Part shown: positions 11,966 through 24,314 of the stretch, in pieces
How positions within the stretch are numbered: position 1 is the first letter of the stretch
Layout: each line of letters begins with the position of its first letter
Assembly: GCA_021464245.1 (NCBI GenBank)
Contig: JADCRB010000161.1
Span: 62,001-126,000, forward strand
Direction: 5' to 3'
From: Carallia brachiata
Taxonomy: Eukaryota; Streptophyta; Magnoliopsida; Malpighiales; Rhizophoraceae
Length of the DNA: 64,000 nt
Notes under the pieces: model-generated
What the model was told of the DNA's origin: nothing
Database searches by the model: none
What the model saw: only the letters and a program-made list of their open reading frames with translations
Translations under genes and position numbers: made by a program

Positions 11966-12466
11966 TTAATTCCTTTCCCACTCCACATCCGAATCTTCCG
12001 GGTCGGGCACTTTGTTCAAGTCAACCCGCTCCAAGAACGACTTTAACTCCGAACTATCAGCCGCCGATTCGTTGCTACTGCTGTTATTGCTACGTCGGAG
12101 TTGGAAGCGGCGGTGATTCACGGCGGACTCGAGAGCGTCAACTCGGGCTCCGACCTCCGTCGCTTTCTTTCTAATCGAAGCGGCCGACATGTCCTCGCAT
12201 CCTCCTCCGCTGATACTCTCTCCGACCAAGAATTCCGGGAAATTAAGCCTCGCAGACGGACCTCTGAGATAGAACACCGCCGTGTCATAGGCTCGAGCAG
12301 CCGCCACGGGAGACGAGTAGGATCCAAGCCAAATCCTTGAGCGCTTGTTGGGCTCTCGTATCTCAGCCACCCACTTGCCCCACTTCCTCATCCTTATGCC
12401 CTTGTACGGCCTCTCGCCCCCCTCTCCTCCGCCTCTCTTCCTCGAGGCCGCCACCTCGTTCTCCAT
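11966..12466 (-). CDS. DREB-type AP2/ERF transcription factor with C-terminal EAR motif (DEAR-like)
   Basis: This single-exon gene encodes 166 residues, a nuclear DNA-binding regulator. The AP2/ERF domain spans about residues 21-77 ([20 protein letters not shown]...WLGSY...LNFP). Val33 and Glu38 fall at the V14/E19 positions typical of DREB proteins, which bind the DRE/CRT element. The [20 protein letters not shown] form and the WLGSY segment fit the DREB A-5/group II class. A DLNKVP segment at residues 149-154 fits the EAR DLNxxP motif, so it is probably a transcriptional repressor like the DEAR proteins. The segment [20 protein letters not shown] (about 93-112) is also common in this class. 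I chose the ATG at 12466 (context TTCCATGG); the open frame extends upstream to 12541, but that part resembles leader. Nothing looks broken. Confidence 0.9.
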   Translation of the reverse strand: MENEVAASRKRGGGEGGERPYKGIRMRKWGKWVAEIREPNKRSRIWLGSYSSPVAAARAYDTAVFYLRGPSARLNFPEFLVGESISGGGCEDMSAASIRKKATEVGARVDALESAVNHRRFQLRRSNNSSSNESAADSSELKSFLERVDLNKVPDPEDSDVEWERN

Positions 12467-12857
12467 GGAAGAAAAACTAAAATCAAACCCCACGAAAATT
12501 CGGAAATTTCCCTTTTGCTCTTTGCTCAAAAGGGTACCCAAAGATTGAATCTTTCTTGGAGTTTTGATGCGGAGACGGAAAAACTTTCATACAAGTTTTG
12601 AGGTGTTAACTTGGCATGGTTGGGAAATATGGGGCGACAGCCGGGCTAGCTTTCTCGTTGATAATGATTTTTGTTGTTTCTTTTTGTTTTTGTTTTATTT
12701 TTTTTGGGCTTTTATAATTAAAAAAAAAACCCAATAAAGGGATGATGATAAAAAAAAGAAGAAAATCCAAAATCACCGACAATCTTTATGAATTCTCGAT
12801 GTGTTCATAAAAGAAATGAAAGGAAATGAGTTGATTGGACAAGCGGCCTCATGTGTG

Positions 12858-12865
12858 TATTTATA
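12858..12865 (-). promoter_or_regulatory. Likely TATA box of the DREB gene
   Basis: TATAAATA on the reverse strand lies about 390 bp upstream of the chosen ATG. Transcription would start near 12830, leaving a leader of roughly 365 nt. Confidence 0.5.
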
Positions 12866-12899
12866 GGAGTAATAACAGAGAGAAAGTAGGCATTATGAG

Positions 12900-15800
12900 A
12901 TGCCTTCCTCTTTTGCATCCCCGACTTTTGGTTTGTAAATTTGAGGAAAAATTAGATCGTGCATCTCGTATTTAAAATATAATAACATTCTGCACTCTTT
13001 ATTATTAAATGTAATAAGCTGCACTCTCACATTTATTCTCAATAACAAAAATACTATCCGTCACGTTTGTTAAAGAATGTTTTAAATAATTACAAATATC
13101 CTTAGTGCATTGAAGAAGAGAAAAATCTTACAAACAAGAAGCAGTGCACAACATATCAAAAGTTAAAATTTATATATATAGTCTTTTAGATAAATGAGAA
13201 GAATGTCATTTTATTATAATTTTTTAAAATATATAATAAATAAAAATAAATAATAAGTCAATCATAAAATATGTGAATATTTAACTTATGGTTTTCCAAT
13301 AAATTCAAAATAATTAAAAATTTTGCACGATAATGGTGGATATATAACTAATGATTTTCAATTATAAAAATATTTTCAAGTAAATTCAAAATGTTTTCAT
13401 AATAATGATAAATTAGTCGAGAAAAATTTATATTTAGTTTGATATGTAGGGACAATGATGTCCTTTCATAATTGTCATTACTCTTGACTAACCCCAATTA
13501 GTCAAGGGGTGTAATTTGTTACTTACAAAAATAAAAAATGCGACTTGTTACAGCACCTTGCCTAATTGCTTTTTCCTTCTTCCTTTTTATTTTTTTAAAA
13601 AAGAAAAAAATTGGAGTGGGCCATATTATAAAAGATGACACTTTCAAATAAGATATTATTTTCATGCTTATATGCATCATTATAAAATAGAGTGACGTTC
13701 AAAAAGATCAAATAGGTTGGTGATAGCTTCATGGGTGGTGTGGCTTGTTTGCAAGTGACGGTGGAATGGAAAGATTAGAACAACCGACCGCTGTGTCTAA
13801 TAATTAATAAATTTTATCTATATCATGAAATTATAAATTTGAATCATTTATAAGTTGTTCATAAAAATTAAATGTATGTCTAAAATTTTTAGCGACACTT
13901 GTTGAGTTGTTAGAGTTTACTTACTGTAGAGTTTAGAGTAAATAATTCAGCAGAAACACAATACAATTCTTCAAAATAAAATTGTAGAGTATCACCTCTC
14001 TTTTATAAAGAAAAAGCGTGGTCAATTTGGCATGGTGAGACATGATAGGGGATGCAATTAATGGTTTTTCATAATGAAAAATATGTGAAATACCAAAGCA
14101 AGGAGACACAAATACACAAACTGTTGTTTACATATTTTTATATTTTCAATATATAATTATAATGATCGTTGGAATAGTGTAAATAATTTTTTTTAGTCTG
14201 TAATAAATATAATAACTTAATACTAGAAAAAAACAAGTAAATTAGAAAATAAAATTTAAACGTCAGCCTATTTGTAGAAATATTTTTGCTGATTGTTAAA
14301 CTTGATTCGTTTCATACAAATAAATTGTGAAAAATGATATTATTTAAAAAAAAAACAAAATCTCTTACAGCCTATCCATCAATACTCCACAGATTTGTGG
14401 CTTTGCGCAAATAGCAAGACGTTTTCTGGTTTTTTTGTGGGGTTTGGATTTTCGGTTTCCATTTTTGGCATTTTGTAAGTTATGTTTTTCGGAGGAGAGA
14501 AGGCGGAGGGTAGGTCGGTGGTCGGTGGATGGAGATACCGTTAGGAATTGACTTTTCCTCCACGCAATAACGATTTAAATGGATTGGCATTTTTGTCCTT
14601 CAAATGAGCCCCTTTTTCCCGGAAATTAGAGGACAATGTTGGTATTCAACCTTCCATGGCCCCACTGATTGAAGGTGGGCCATATCTTGTTTATTATTAT
14701 TATTATATTATTATTATTGTATAATAATGGACGGCTTAATCAATTTGCTGGCATTAACTACAGTAGGAAGATTCCATGCGTTTTTTTTATTGAAATTCAC
14801 CTTTCCTAACTAATTTTTTTTAAAAAAATATATTTAAGAGTTTCATTTAGGAAAATTAAAAAATTTTCAAAATGATATGAAAAGTAGATAAAGTATAACT
14901 TTCTTCTCTGTTTAGATGCCCATACGAAAGAAAAGAACAAAAGAAAAGAAAAGAAAAAGAAATTACTTTATATTAATTTTTATTTATTTTTATTAATTTA
15001 AATAATTAATTTTTACTTTTTCTCTCATAAATTATTATTTATTTTCTTTTTCACAATTTTTTAATTATTACTTTTTATCAATCATAATATTATCATTACT
15101 GTACTAATTTATATTCATTTTCTTTTCATTGGGTAGTTGAATTTATAAAATAAAAAATAAAAAATAATAAATTATTAAATATTAGTGAATATAACTATGT
15201 TCTAATTTAATGTTATTTAAATAAAATTACATAAAAATACTCAATTTTTTATTTAATTGAGATTCAAATTTAAAACCTTTAATTCTAGAAATGATTTTAA
15301 TACTATCACTTATTTAGTTGAGATGATAAAGGTTTGTCCAATAAGAAATCACGAATTTAAATCTTTATTAAATTAAGTGGTTATATTAAATATATATCGG
15401 ACTTTAGAGTCGCAAAAGATTCAGTGATGCTTATTAAATTCATGCAATTCGCTCCTTCGCTTCAACAGGTCTGTAAGATTCCACACGTGCTTACTTATTT
15501 TGTTAGCCCAAAAAAGATGAAATGATTTCAATACTAATGACTGAGAACTCATCGATAATTTTTTTTATGACCATAAATCCAGCAAATTTTTAATTGTTAT
15601 TATAGTTTCACCGCTGTGTTTTTACTAAAAATTCAACCTTTTAAGAGCTTAATTGTAATTACTAGATGAATTGGATGAGTTATTTTCACTTGAAATCGCA
15701 ATAGAAGTAACGTCAAGTTATAATCTTTTTATGGTTGTAAAATTTCCAGCGTACCAAAACCGTTGCTCCGGTAGGAGACAATTAATTATGATTGTTCTTT

Positions 15801-17990
15801 TGCATGTTGCACAGAAGTGAGTTGTTGCTCCGTCTCGTTCAAAGTATAGAATTCTAAGCCTCCCACATCCTTTTTAAGCAACCTATAATTTGGTCTGCTA
15901 TGCATTTTATTGTGATGATCAACATCCAAAACCATAATCAAAATCATGAGGAAATAATGTTTCACTATGTAGCTAATTACATGATAGCTTCTTTTATTTT
16001 TATTTTTTTCGCCAATTTTGGGGTTTAAATTTTTAGTTATTTAAACTAATAGTTCAATCAAGATTCAAATATTATGACTCTTTGTGTTTTTTGGATCATT
16101 GATGAATAATTTGTACTTTTAATCGATTATCATAACAATTATATAATACCAACAGACACTAGCACAGATAGTAGGAGTCTGTTATCGTTTAATAAGAGAT
16201 TTCGAATTCAAGTTCTAAGAGCGCAGTCGTGTTAAATATTTGTTAGAAAATCGTTGTCACCCTTCAAGGTTCTGCTTGCATTGGTTCGAATTAGTCAGTC
16301 CAATAAACTGAATACCGAATAATCTTAGATCAAAAAAATAACAACCGTATAGCACGGTTATTAACCTAAAATAGTAAGAAAATTATACAAATTAAAATCA
16401 TAAGAAAATATAGAGCATACTTAGGTCGTACAATTAGAAAGCTTCTATCACTACTCCTTCATCAATTAGATTTAAGTTCAAGTAAAATTCACCATCATTT
16501 ATCAAAAAAAAAAAAAGAAAGAAAAACAAAACAATCATCACCATATATGGGTACGTCCTGACATTCAGACAGAATGTGCTAAAACTTAAAGAAATGAATG
16601 GTGATACCCAAGGCCAATGCAAATATTGCAGGGGTGGAAGAACACAAAGATCTGCATTATTAGACAAAGTGAAACAAAACGAAGGCAGCTATTTATTAGC
16701 TAATTTGTATGCGTTGTAATGTGATTAATAAATAACGCAGATTTGACAAAAAAAAGATATAATTTGTATGAGTCTGTGAACTGTGAACATAGAATCATGT
16801 ATTTGTTTATGTTCTTCATTTTTTTTTAATCTATTTCCTCGTATAATTTTTTTTCCATATTTTTTAAAAGCACAGTGCTTCAGCAACGTTCTTTATGAAG
16901 CCTCAGTGTTATGCATATGCCTCTTTTTAGATATTGTCAAGAAATCAGACGGTCCAGACCAACTGATAGAAACAAGAGAGCAGCTGTGCCGCCCAATTTT
17001 TTTATGAGCTTTGTTACTCAACTGCGGCAAAACAGTCGCAAGCTAACGCAATAGTTTAACGTTTTTACTTCTTTTAATTTTAATATATTACACATTAATT
17101 TTAAATTTATTACAATAACTTTAATTTATATATACATATTATATATTACACATTAATTTCAACCTGTTGCATATAACTTTAAAAATTATCGATTTTTATA
17201 TTATTACAAATAACTCTACTTCTTATATGCATAAAATATTTTTTTCGAAAAAAAAAAAAGAACATGGTGATCCCACTATTTATCCTCCTCCGCCCTTTAT
17301 GTCCCCGTCCTCCGTGTGCCCCACCCGTCTGTGTATTGTTTTTTTTTTTTTTTTTTGGTATAGGGGCACCACAATTGTAATTATTATATTGCTATTATTA
17401 TTATTTTTTTTTTTTGGAATTTAAGTAGCATCTCGCATGAAAAGTTATTGCTCAAATATGTAAAAACACATAGATGGTGCCGGCATCGTTGCCGGCCCAA
17501 GTTTCTTTCCATTTTATATTAGTACAAAGCTTTGAAACGTCTTGTCTCCATTCCAGGTGCACTGCAATCAAGTCCTTGTTTTGAAATTGAAGTTTGCAAA
17601 CTTTTTCTAGCTAAGCTTATAACATTTGTACAGTTTTCAATTCTATTTCAAATTATAAAATATTTCCTTTTCTCGTTTTGAATGTCGGGCGGCGAAGTTC
17701 AAATAATTGCAACAAGCTAAATATTAACAAAACGATTCGCCCTATAGCAGCGAATGATTCAGTCAGTTGGGAAGACAGGCGTAGGTCCCATACATTTATA
17801 CTTTTTTTTTTCAAAAACATATAATACACGTACACTTAGATATAATATGCTCGTAATTTTTTTTAAAGATTGTATATAATTTTGCTCTAATTGTATATAT
17901 ATGATATTTTTTTAAATAAAAAATTTTTTGAGACCCACTACCGATTTCACCCCTCCCGCACAGGTCTTTTGTTTTTTTTTTTTTTTTCGG
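12900..17990. other. AT-rich intergenic region without recognisable genes
   Basis: I see no coding exons. The region contains an ATT array at about 14688-14720, GAAAA-rich tracts at about 14920-14965, and the dispersed CACGTTAAATATT-type repeat near 16180-16260. Open frames at 16434-16667 and 17167-17424 are low complexity (poly-T/poly-A translated) and not credible genes. Confidence 0.5.
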
Positions 17991-18005
17991 TACAACAACT
18001 CTATG

Positions 18006-18508
18006 CCACTCTTATCAGAATCGGATCGGACCAGTTGAATCGGGAACCGGCCGGTGGTCCGGACCGGTCGAACCGAGGACCGGCCGGTGGTCCGGACCGG
18101 TTTAGGTAAATTTTGAAGGATAATTCGGACCGGTCAAAATCGAAAAAAACTGGTCAAGAACCGGTCAAAACCAATAAAAACCGGTGAAAATCGGACCGGT
18201 TGGACCGGTCCAATAAAATTAAAAAATTTATAAATTACAATTTGACCCCAAATATTATTTAAATTATAATTTAAGTATTAACTTTAATTTAAAAGTTCAA
18301 TTTAGTCCTAAATCTATTAAAAATTTCAATTTCATCCTTAAAATTACAAAAATTAATATTTAATCACTATCTATAAATATTATTTTTATAATTACTTTTA
18401 TACACATATATATTATTAAATACCGGTTCAAATACCGGTTCAACCGATTGAACCTTAACCCACTAATGTTTCCGGTTCGATAACCGGTCCGGTTCTAACA
18501 ATCTTACT
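18006..18508. mobile_element. hAT-type MITE of the ACCGG-rich family
   Basis: About 500 bp with ends rich in CCGGTCCGGACCGG-type palindromes and an AT-rich middle. The left end reads ATCAGAATCGGATCGG; the right end, on the other strand, reads TTAGAACCGGACCGG. An 11-bp match, ACTCTATGCCA, flanks both sides (17998-18008 and 18506-18516) and contains the probable 8-bp target duplication. The AT-rich middle aligns with the element at about 50942-51390. No protein is encoded. Confidence 0.7.
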
Positions 18509-19055
18509 CTATGCCAGCTTTAATTTTCTAAATGTGAGTTTTTTTTTTTTTTCTAAGTTAAGCCTTTCTCTGCACATGGTGACTATAAGGATATCCAAAG
18601 TGTGGTTTTCATGGCATCATGTTTTAAGGTTTTTTTTTTTTTGACGTAAAGGTTCTTTTTTTAACTATATTTTTTGGGGGTCATTGCACAACAAGGTGCC
18701 ATGGACAGCTTTTAGCTGTAAACAAGTTGGCATATATACAAATGGTGCCAAATTGTATATTATGCAGGCATATGAGCACTTTGTGTCAAAAGAAGCCACT
18801 ACTACGTATTAGAGTAAGATAGGTGTCTTTGTTAATTCGACAAATAGTTTAAAATATCGGACTAAATTCAAGGTGACGCATAAAATATCCAGTGCTAATG
18901 TGTAACATATATAATGAAGGAGAATTGGAATGTGAATTGGTTGTGAGAGGCTCTTTATTATGGTTTGGCATGCAAAAGCATTGACTACAAAAGCTCGGTG
19001 AATTAAGTAATACTCAACTTATAATACTCTTAAAATTGGAAAGGAAAAGGCTTGT

Positions 19056-19320
19056 AAGGACGGGCCGGCAGGAAGCGTTCTAGCCATAGGTAGTGGGGGC
19101 AATTGCCCTCATTGGGAAAAAAACAAAAAAATGATATGGTTAAGTTTCGTATTATTGCCCTTATTGGAATATTATTTCTGCCCTCACTGATATTTTTTTT
19201 GTCCTCACAAGTTCACATAATGACTATTTTTTTATGGGCTAAACAAAATTTGTAGGCTTAATCATTCTCACTGAAAAATTTTTGCTCATGCTAAGAAAAT
19301 TTCTGGATCCGCCCCTACTT
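19056..19320. mobile_element. Transposon-derived repeat remnant ending in GGCGGATCCAG
   Basis: The right edge on the reverse strand reads AGGGGCGGATCCAGAAATTT, an edge I associate with repetitive elements in many plant genomes. The left part carries GGGGGCAATTGCCC followed by poly-A and T-rich blocks. No coding capacity and no clear target duplication were seen. Confidence 0.35.
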
Positions 19321-22264
19321 GTAGCCAAAATCTTTGTAATGGTAGTGCAATGTGCATACTCGTATATCTTCTGCATCTATTCGCCTGCGTCCGTGTAAAA
19401 TTTCAGATTTTTTTTTTTTTCTTTCCAAGGAAGTAAGTACTGCATTTTAGGCACATAAGTGATAATTAATTATTGACCATAATATAAGGTTTGACTATTT
19501 ACAATTAACTAGTGTAAGATTTGAAGAGGTTTAAGGAGATCACGAAACTTCTTAGGAAGTTTCAAATTCATCATTGCAGGCCTATATTGCATATTTGAAG
19601 TACATCCTCACCCAAGTCATTGAAATATGAAACGTTTGACAATCTAAAATAGATGCTAGTAATGATTGTGTGACCAAATCAAGATTGAGAGGAATAATAA
19701 AGTTAATCCAAATTGAGTAAATAAAATTGATTTGCAACTAAAATTTCGTTATTAAATAAGGACATTATGGGGACATTTTGACTATCTGGAAAACAAAGAA
19801 TTCCAGTATTACGATTGATATTTGCTAAATCTGACTACGACGAGCTCTATGATCATGAACGCAAGTCAAATGTGTACGCCAAGCCAATCGGTTCATTTGC
19901 AAATTAGTTATTAGAGGCAAAGGGCTGTCGACCGACAGACATGTCCGTTTCCATTGGTCATTGCCACATATTAGTCTAAGTAGACGCTGCCATGCCCATT
20001 TCCATTACAGGAAAAGGCAATTCAGTGCACGAAATTTTTATAATTGTGGCGAATAGAAAAAGATCGATGTATGCAATTTTTTTAATAAAAAAAATTATTT
20101 CAATTTAACTTATGATCACTAAATATAATAAAATAATCTTTCTAAGAAATCAATATTTTTGCTCCGTATTTATTTTAATACATTGGTTTATTGATAAAGT
20201 CATTTTTAACGTGGAAAAAAAAATATGGAGTTGGCGTTAGAGTTGTCGTATTAATGGCTGATTTGATGCTGATTTTATCAAACTTGGATTTCTTTTTCTT
20301 AAAAAAAAAAAAGAAAAAGAAACAAATGAGATCTCTAAGATACCAAATTTCCAGGAAAGCTCAGCCAACAGTTGATGGAGACATTTGGCACAATAGGTCA
20401 TGCAATTGCAATTACGTGAGAACATTAGATAATTGACATTTGAATGGAAGTTGAGCTAGATGGGAGCTTATTTTCAAAGAGATATTTTCATATATCATCA
20501 TGCAATTAACCTGATGATAAATGTTGGGCACATGGCGATTTTCCACTTTGTCGATCAAATGAATTGGGTCGTGTCTGACTGGAAAGTCAATGTGTTGGTT
20601 GTGAGATAAAATAGGAAAATTCTAGGTTTCAACGCCACAAGACCATTACAGTTGGAAAATTTTTCGTTGAAAATGATGGTGTAATATTTTTGGGGCTTGC
20701 CGTCCAATTATTCAAGCTAAAAGTCAGATCTTAGGTGAAGACTGCTAAGACAAAAAAAAAAATCACATTGTAATTGTAAATATGGTTGGCTATGTGGCGC
20801 TATTATGGCGTGTGCAAACTTTCTTTCATGAGTTTAATTCTTCGGTTTTTTTTATTAGACCATCTACATTCTTTTTTTTATAAAATTAAAATTAAAGATT
20901 TTTAAGATAAAAATTTAAATTTTAATCACTGAGATATTCTTAAAAAAAAAAAAGATTTCAATTTTGCTACGTTGTCTTTGACTAAGGAAAGGGCCTTCAG
21001 ACACAGAGAGGTGGAGAAAACGGGAAGCAACAAAAGAGAGAGATTATCATACTTTTTGTTGAATTTTTTGATATTTTATTTGTGGTTTTTAGAATCACAT
21101 AAAATATCATGTCTCTACAACTTATAAAATAAGTATGAACAGTAGTAGAATTAAAACAGAAACAAGGCTCAAATTTGAAATCCACTAAAGGAGATGCGTA
21201 ATTTAAACTCAAATCAGCATTTAGGTGACTCTAAAAGCCTAAACTTCAAATTATAGCCTCATATTTGAATATGAAATCCACTTGAGATACTAAATGAGAT
21301 GTGAAGACATGTATGCGATGAAAAAAAAAAGAAAAGAAAAGCTCACAACCCCACAAATGTGTGAGGCTTTGTTAAATGCATTTGAAAGATAAGCAGGATA
21401 TGAGCTCACATCCACGAAACGACTCATCAGATGCATCAAAACAACTCTACTCCTTTAACCCCATATGCGAGGCTCAGACGGTTGCTAGACCGATAAAGAT
21501 TCCCATAAATTCAGATAGCCTTTTTTTTTTTTTAACTTAAATAAGAGTAATCATGTGTATGTTAGTTATAATATTTGCAAACTAAAGTCTTGTTTATATT
21601 GTTGACGTTCTCTTTTAATTATCTCATCAGATTGATTCATTATCTAAATATTAATAGTTTTGAGTGCGTCTCTTCTGCAATTAACTTAGTGATTGCCTTT
21701 TACTTTAAAGTCAAACGTTGTGACTTGTGACTAAATGGATAAGGCTATCATCAAAGATAGCGAAGTTGAAGTAATGAAATTTAATTCTTACGCTTGCCGG
21801 GCAAGTTTACAGACCAAAGAAAAGGGCGTTGAATAAGCAACTCGAGTTGAATTATTAATGATAGAAATTGGCTTTGATTGTTAAGAGATTGTCCAATATA
21901 GAAGGAAACTGAGATAATGAAACAACCTAAATTGCAGATTCCTGCAAGGCCCGAATTCCAGGCAGTGTTGAGTTGTCCAACAAGCAAACAAAAATCCTTA
22001 AATTAATAATCATTGCGGTTATCCTTCAACTACCATCATCATCATCATCATTGTCATTTGTTTTTGACTCGCGACAAGTCATCCATTTCCGACGCCCGTA
22101 AGTAACGAAGAAATGAATATAAACGCAATGCCATAAAAAATGAACAAGAAACTACGCTACAAGCAACCGCTATTTGATTTAGTTATAAAATTACATTTTA
22201 ACTGTTTCTAATCACACTCAGAACTATGCATCTAAGTGAGTGAAAAGAAATTTCTTCTTAAACT

Positions 22265-22391
22265 GCGAGTCTTAGTTCAAGCGCTCAGTAGTCTTTGTGG
22301 CTAAAGGTGTGACAAGGGTTTGATCTCTGCTACCCTTTCTTCCCTCTTCCCTGCACTGGCACTAGTCCTCTCCCAACCAAAAAAAAAAAAA
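22265..22391 (+). mobile_element. Possible SINE remnant
   Basis: A B-box-like GGTTTGATCTC (near 22317-22327) follows a weak A-box-like segment, and a run of 14 or more A begins about 65 bp downstream (22378-22391). This arrangement fits a decayed tRNA-derived SINE. No clear target duplication was found, so the call is tentative. Confidence 0.3.
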
Positions 22392-22789
22392 ATGAAAATC
22401 CTTACGCAGTAGATCTAATCCATCTTATAACAGCTCCTTGTATACTTTTGTCGAAGTGAAAACTCGATAGCAACAAGGAATGTTCAGAATTTGTTTCAAT
22501 TACTTGCGCGAATGCACATACAAAAATAAGTAGAAAAAGAGAGAAATGGCATTTGGTCGGCTGCCATCCGGGAAAGAATACAGCAAATTGAAGGATATTG
22601 CTCCTTCAAAAATACGTAGGAAAAGCATGCCTCAACTAAAAATTACCGACTGTCCGTATGGAGCCTTTTTTACCTCCTCACTGGGGAGAATAAAAGAAGG
22701 TTTCACTACAGAAAAACTAGATAGAACTCAAGTATCTGGAAATCAACAAATGCAACTGATGGTCCACATGTGCTCTGCTTCATCATTTT

Positions 22790-23030
22790 CGAAAAAGACG
22801 CCATTACAGCACCAGAGGAATTACTACTCGAGATTTTGTCTGAATGTAATCACGTCTTCTTTTTTTCAACGTCTTCACTTTTCACAAGAAAAAAAATAAT
22901 AAGATGTATTTCTTTTTCTTGTGATAAAAAGTGAAGGCGTGGTTGAAAAAAATGACGGACAAACTCTCGAGCACAAACCCTTCGATACTGTAATTTTTTT
23001 GTTCCGAAAAACGCATAGGAAAATCATCTG
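22790..23030. repeat. Long imperfect foldback (inverted repeat)
   Basis: The left arm has CTTCACTTTTCACAAGAAAA around 22875-22893; the right arm has the counterpart TTTTCTTGTGATAAAAAGTG around 22915-22935, separated by about 15-20 bases. Pairing continues outward with CTCGAGA on both arms and an ATTACAG / CTGTAAT pair near 22803 and 22990. Arms total about 100 bp with several bulges. Confidence 0.6.
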
Positions 23031-24314
23031 ACAAGAAATATGAGCCATGTTTTCGTCCATATGCGCTAAATTGGTTTTGGACATGGGCTTTTTGTTTCCT
23101 CGATTTTTATGTTTCAACTGGGCCAATCATTGGTTCAGCGTTGGCCCGTTTTATAAACCGCGGCCCAGTTGAACCACCAAACAAAAAAAAAACATATTTT
23201 TTTTATCCCATGAATTTTCTGGACAAGTGGTGCTAAGCTGACTGGTGTTTTAAGCTAGCTGCTTGATGGTCGATTCTAATTCTCACAGCACTGGGAAAAA
23301 TTGCCAACATAAGATTTTAAGGTATCTAGAACGCATGTAAACGAAGCAAAAGGTAGCTTTAGAATATGGTGAGTTTTTTTTTTTTCTCTCTCTCCCTTTT
23401 TTTTTTTCTTTTTGGTTTTTGGGGGTGAAATTTAAGTCGTTGATCAATGATCTAGATCGGTAAAACACCAGCTAAATGACGGTGCGAGGCTCACTGTTAG
23501 AAAATTGCATCAAGAAGTTCCCGTTTATTAGATAACAATGAAATGATTGGAAGTATAAAATCTACAACGTGCATGAGAAATATTACCTCCAGGTTAATCC
23601 TGCCACATTGCCCAAGAAGGATCATTCTTTCCATTGGTGCATGTCAATCGCCAATACGGTCACCCCCATATTGCCATTATAGTTATTCAAGAGAGCACCA
23701 TTTTGAGATCAATTTGCAGAAATTTTCATTCAAGAGTGTAACACCACATGCCAAACGCCAGCTTGCAATGGCCTAGCATTAAGGCAACTATAAAGAATCT
23801 GCAGACTCGATCCAAACTCATCAGCATTGTGGGTAAGCTTTTGAGGACGGTCGCACGGGCGAATAATTTCCATTCAAAACACACCATGTGCACCCGGGGT
23901 TTCCAACTCCATAAGGTGCTATAACTTGAAAATCCTCACTTCCTGAGCATGGTTGCTGCACTCACAATCATTCAGTTTGACAAGTCTGAACTCTGAACTG
24001 CAGATACATTCTCACAATCAATTGAAATATCAACTCACATAACAGGAACTCCAAAATTCAAGTCAAACATTAGATTTTCCACTAATATTAACACCAATGA
24101 GCAGCATTGGCTGACTGGTATACTGTGTGTAGACAAAAGCTTAATCCATAGTTCAAAACAGAGACAAAATGCCAGTTCGACCACTTGATCACACATAAAG
24201 GCCATCAGCAATTAACAGTGCAACTTCAGATCAAACACCAGTCTAAGATACACAAATGCATTCATTTGACAATTTACTGAGAACCAGGAGTTCCTATAAG
24301 TAGTAAATATCACA

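Larger units (their letters stand above)
18509..24314. other. Gene-poor region, including the 3' flank of SCE1
   Basis: No exon of a known family is visible. Contents are the repeat remnant near 19.1-19.3 kb, a possible SINE remnant at 22265-22391, a CAT trinucleotide run at about 22032-22051, and the foldback at about 22790-23030. The last few hundred bases before 24314 are probably the SCE1 3' untranslated region. A 117-residue open frame (22546-22899) overlaps the foldback arm and resembles nothing known. Confidence 0.4.

Noticed and set aside
15861..15872. CTCCCACATCC resembling a plant USE
   Set aside because: It differs from the consensus at its ends and has no TATA box at Pol II or Pol III spacing, and no structured body follows.
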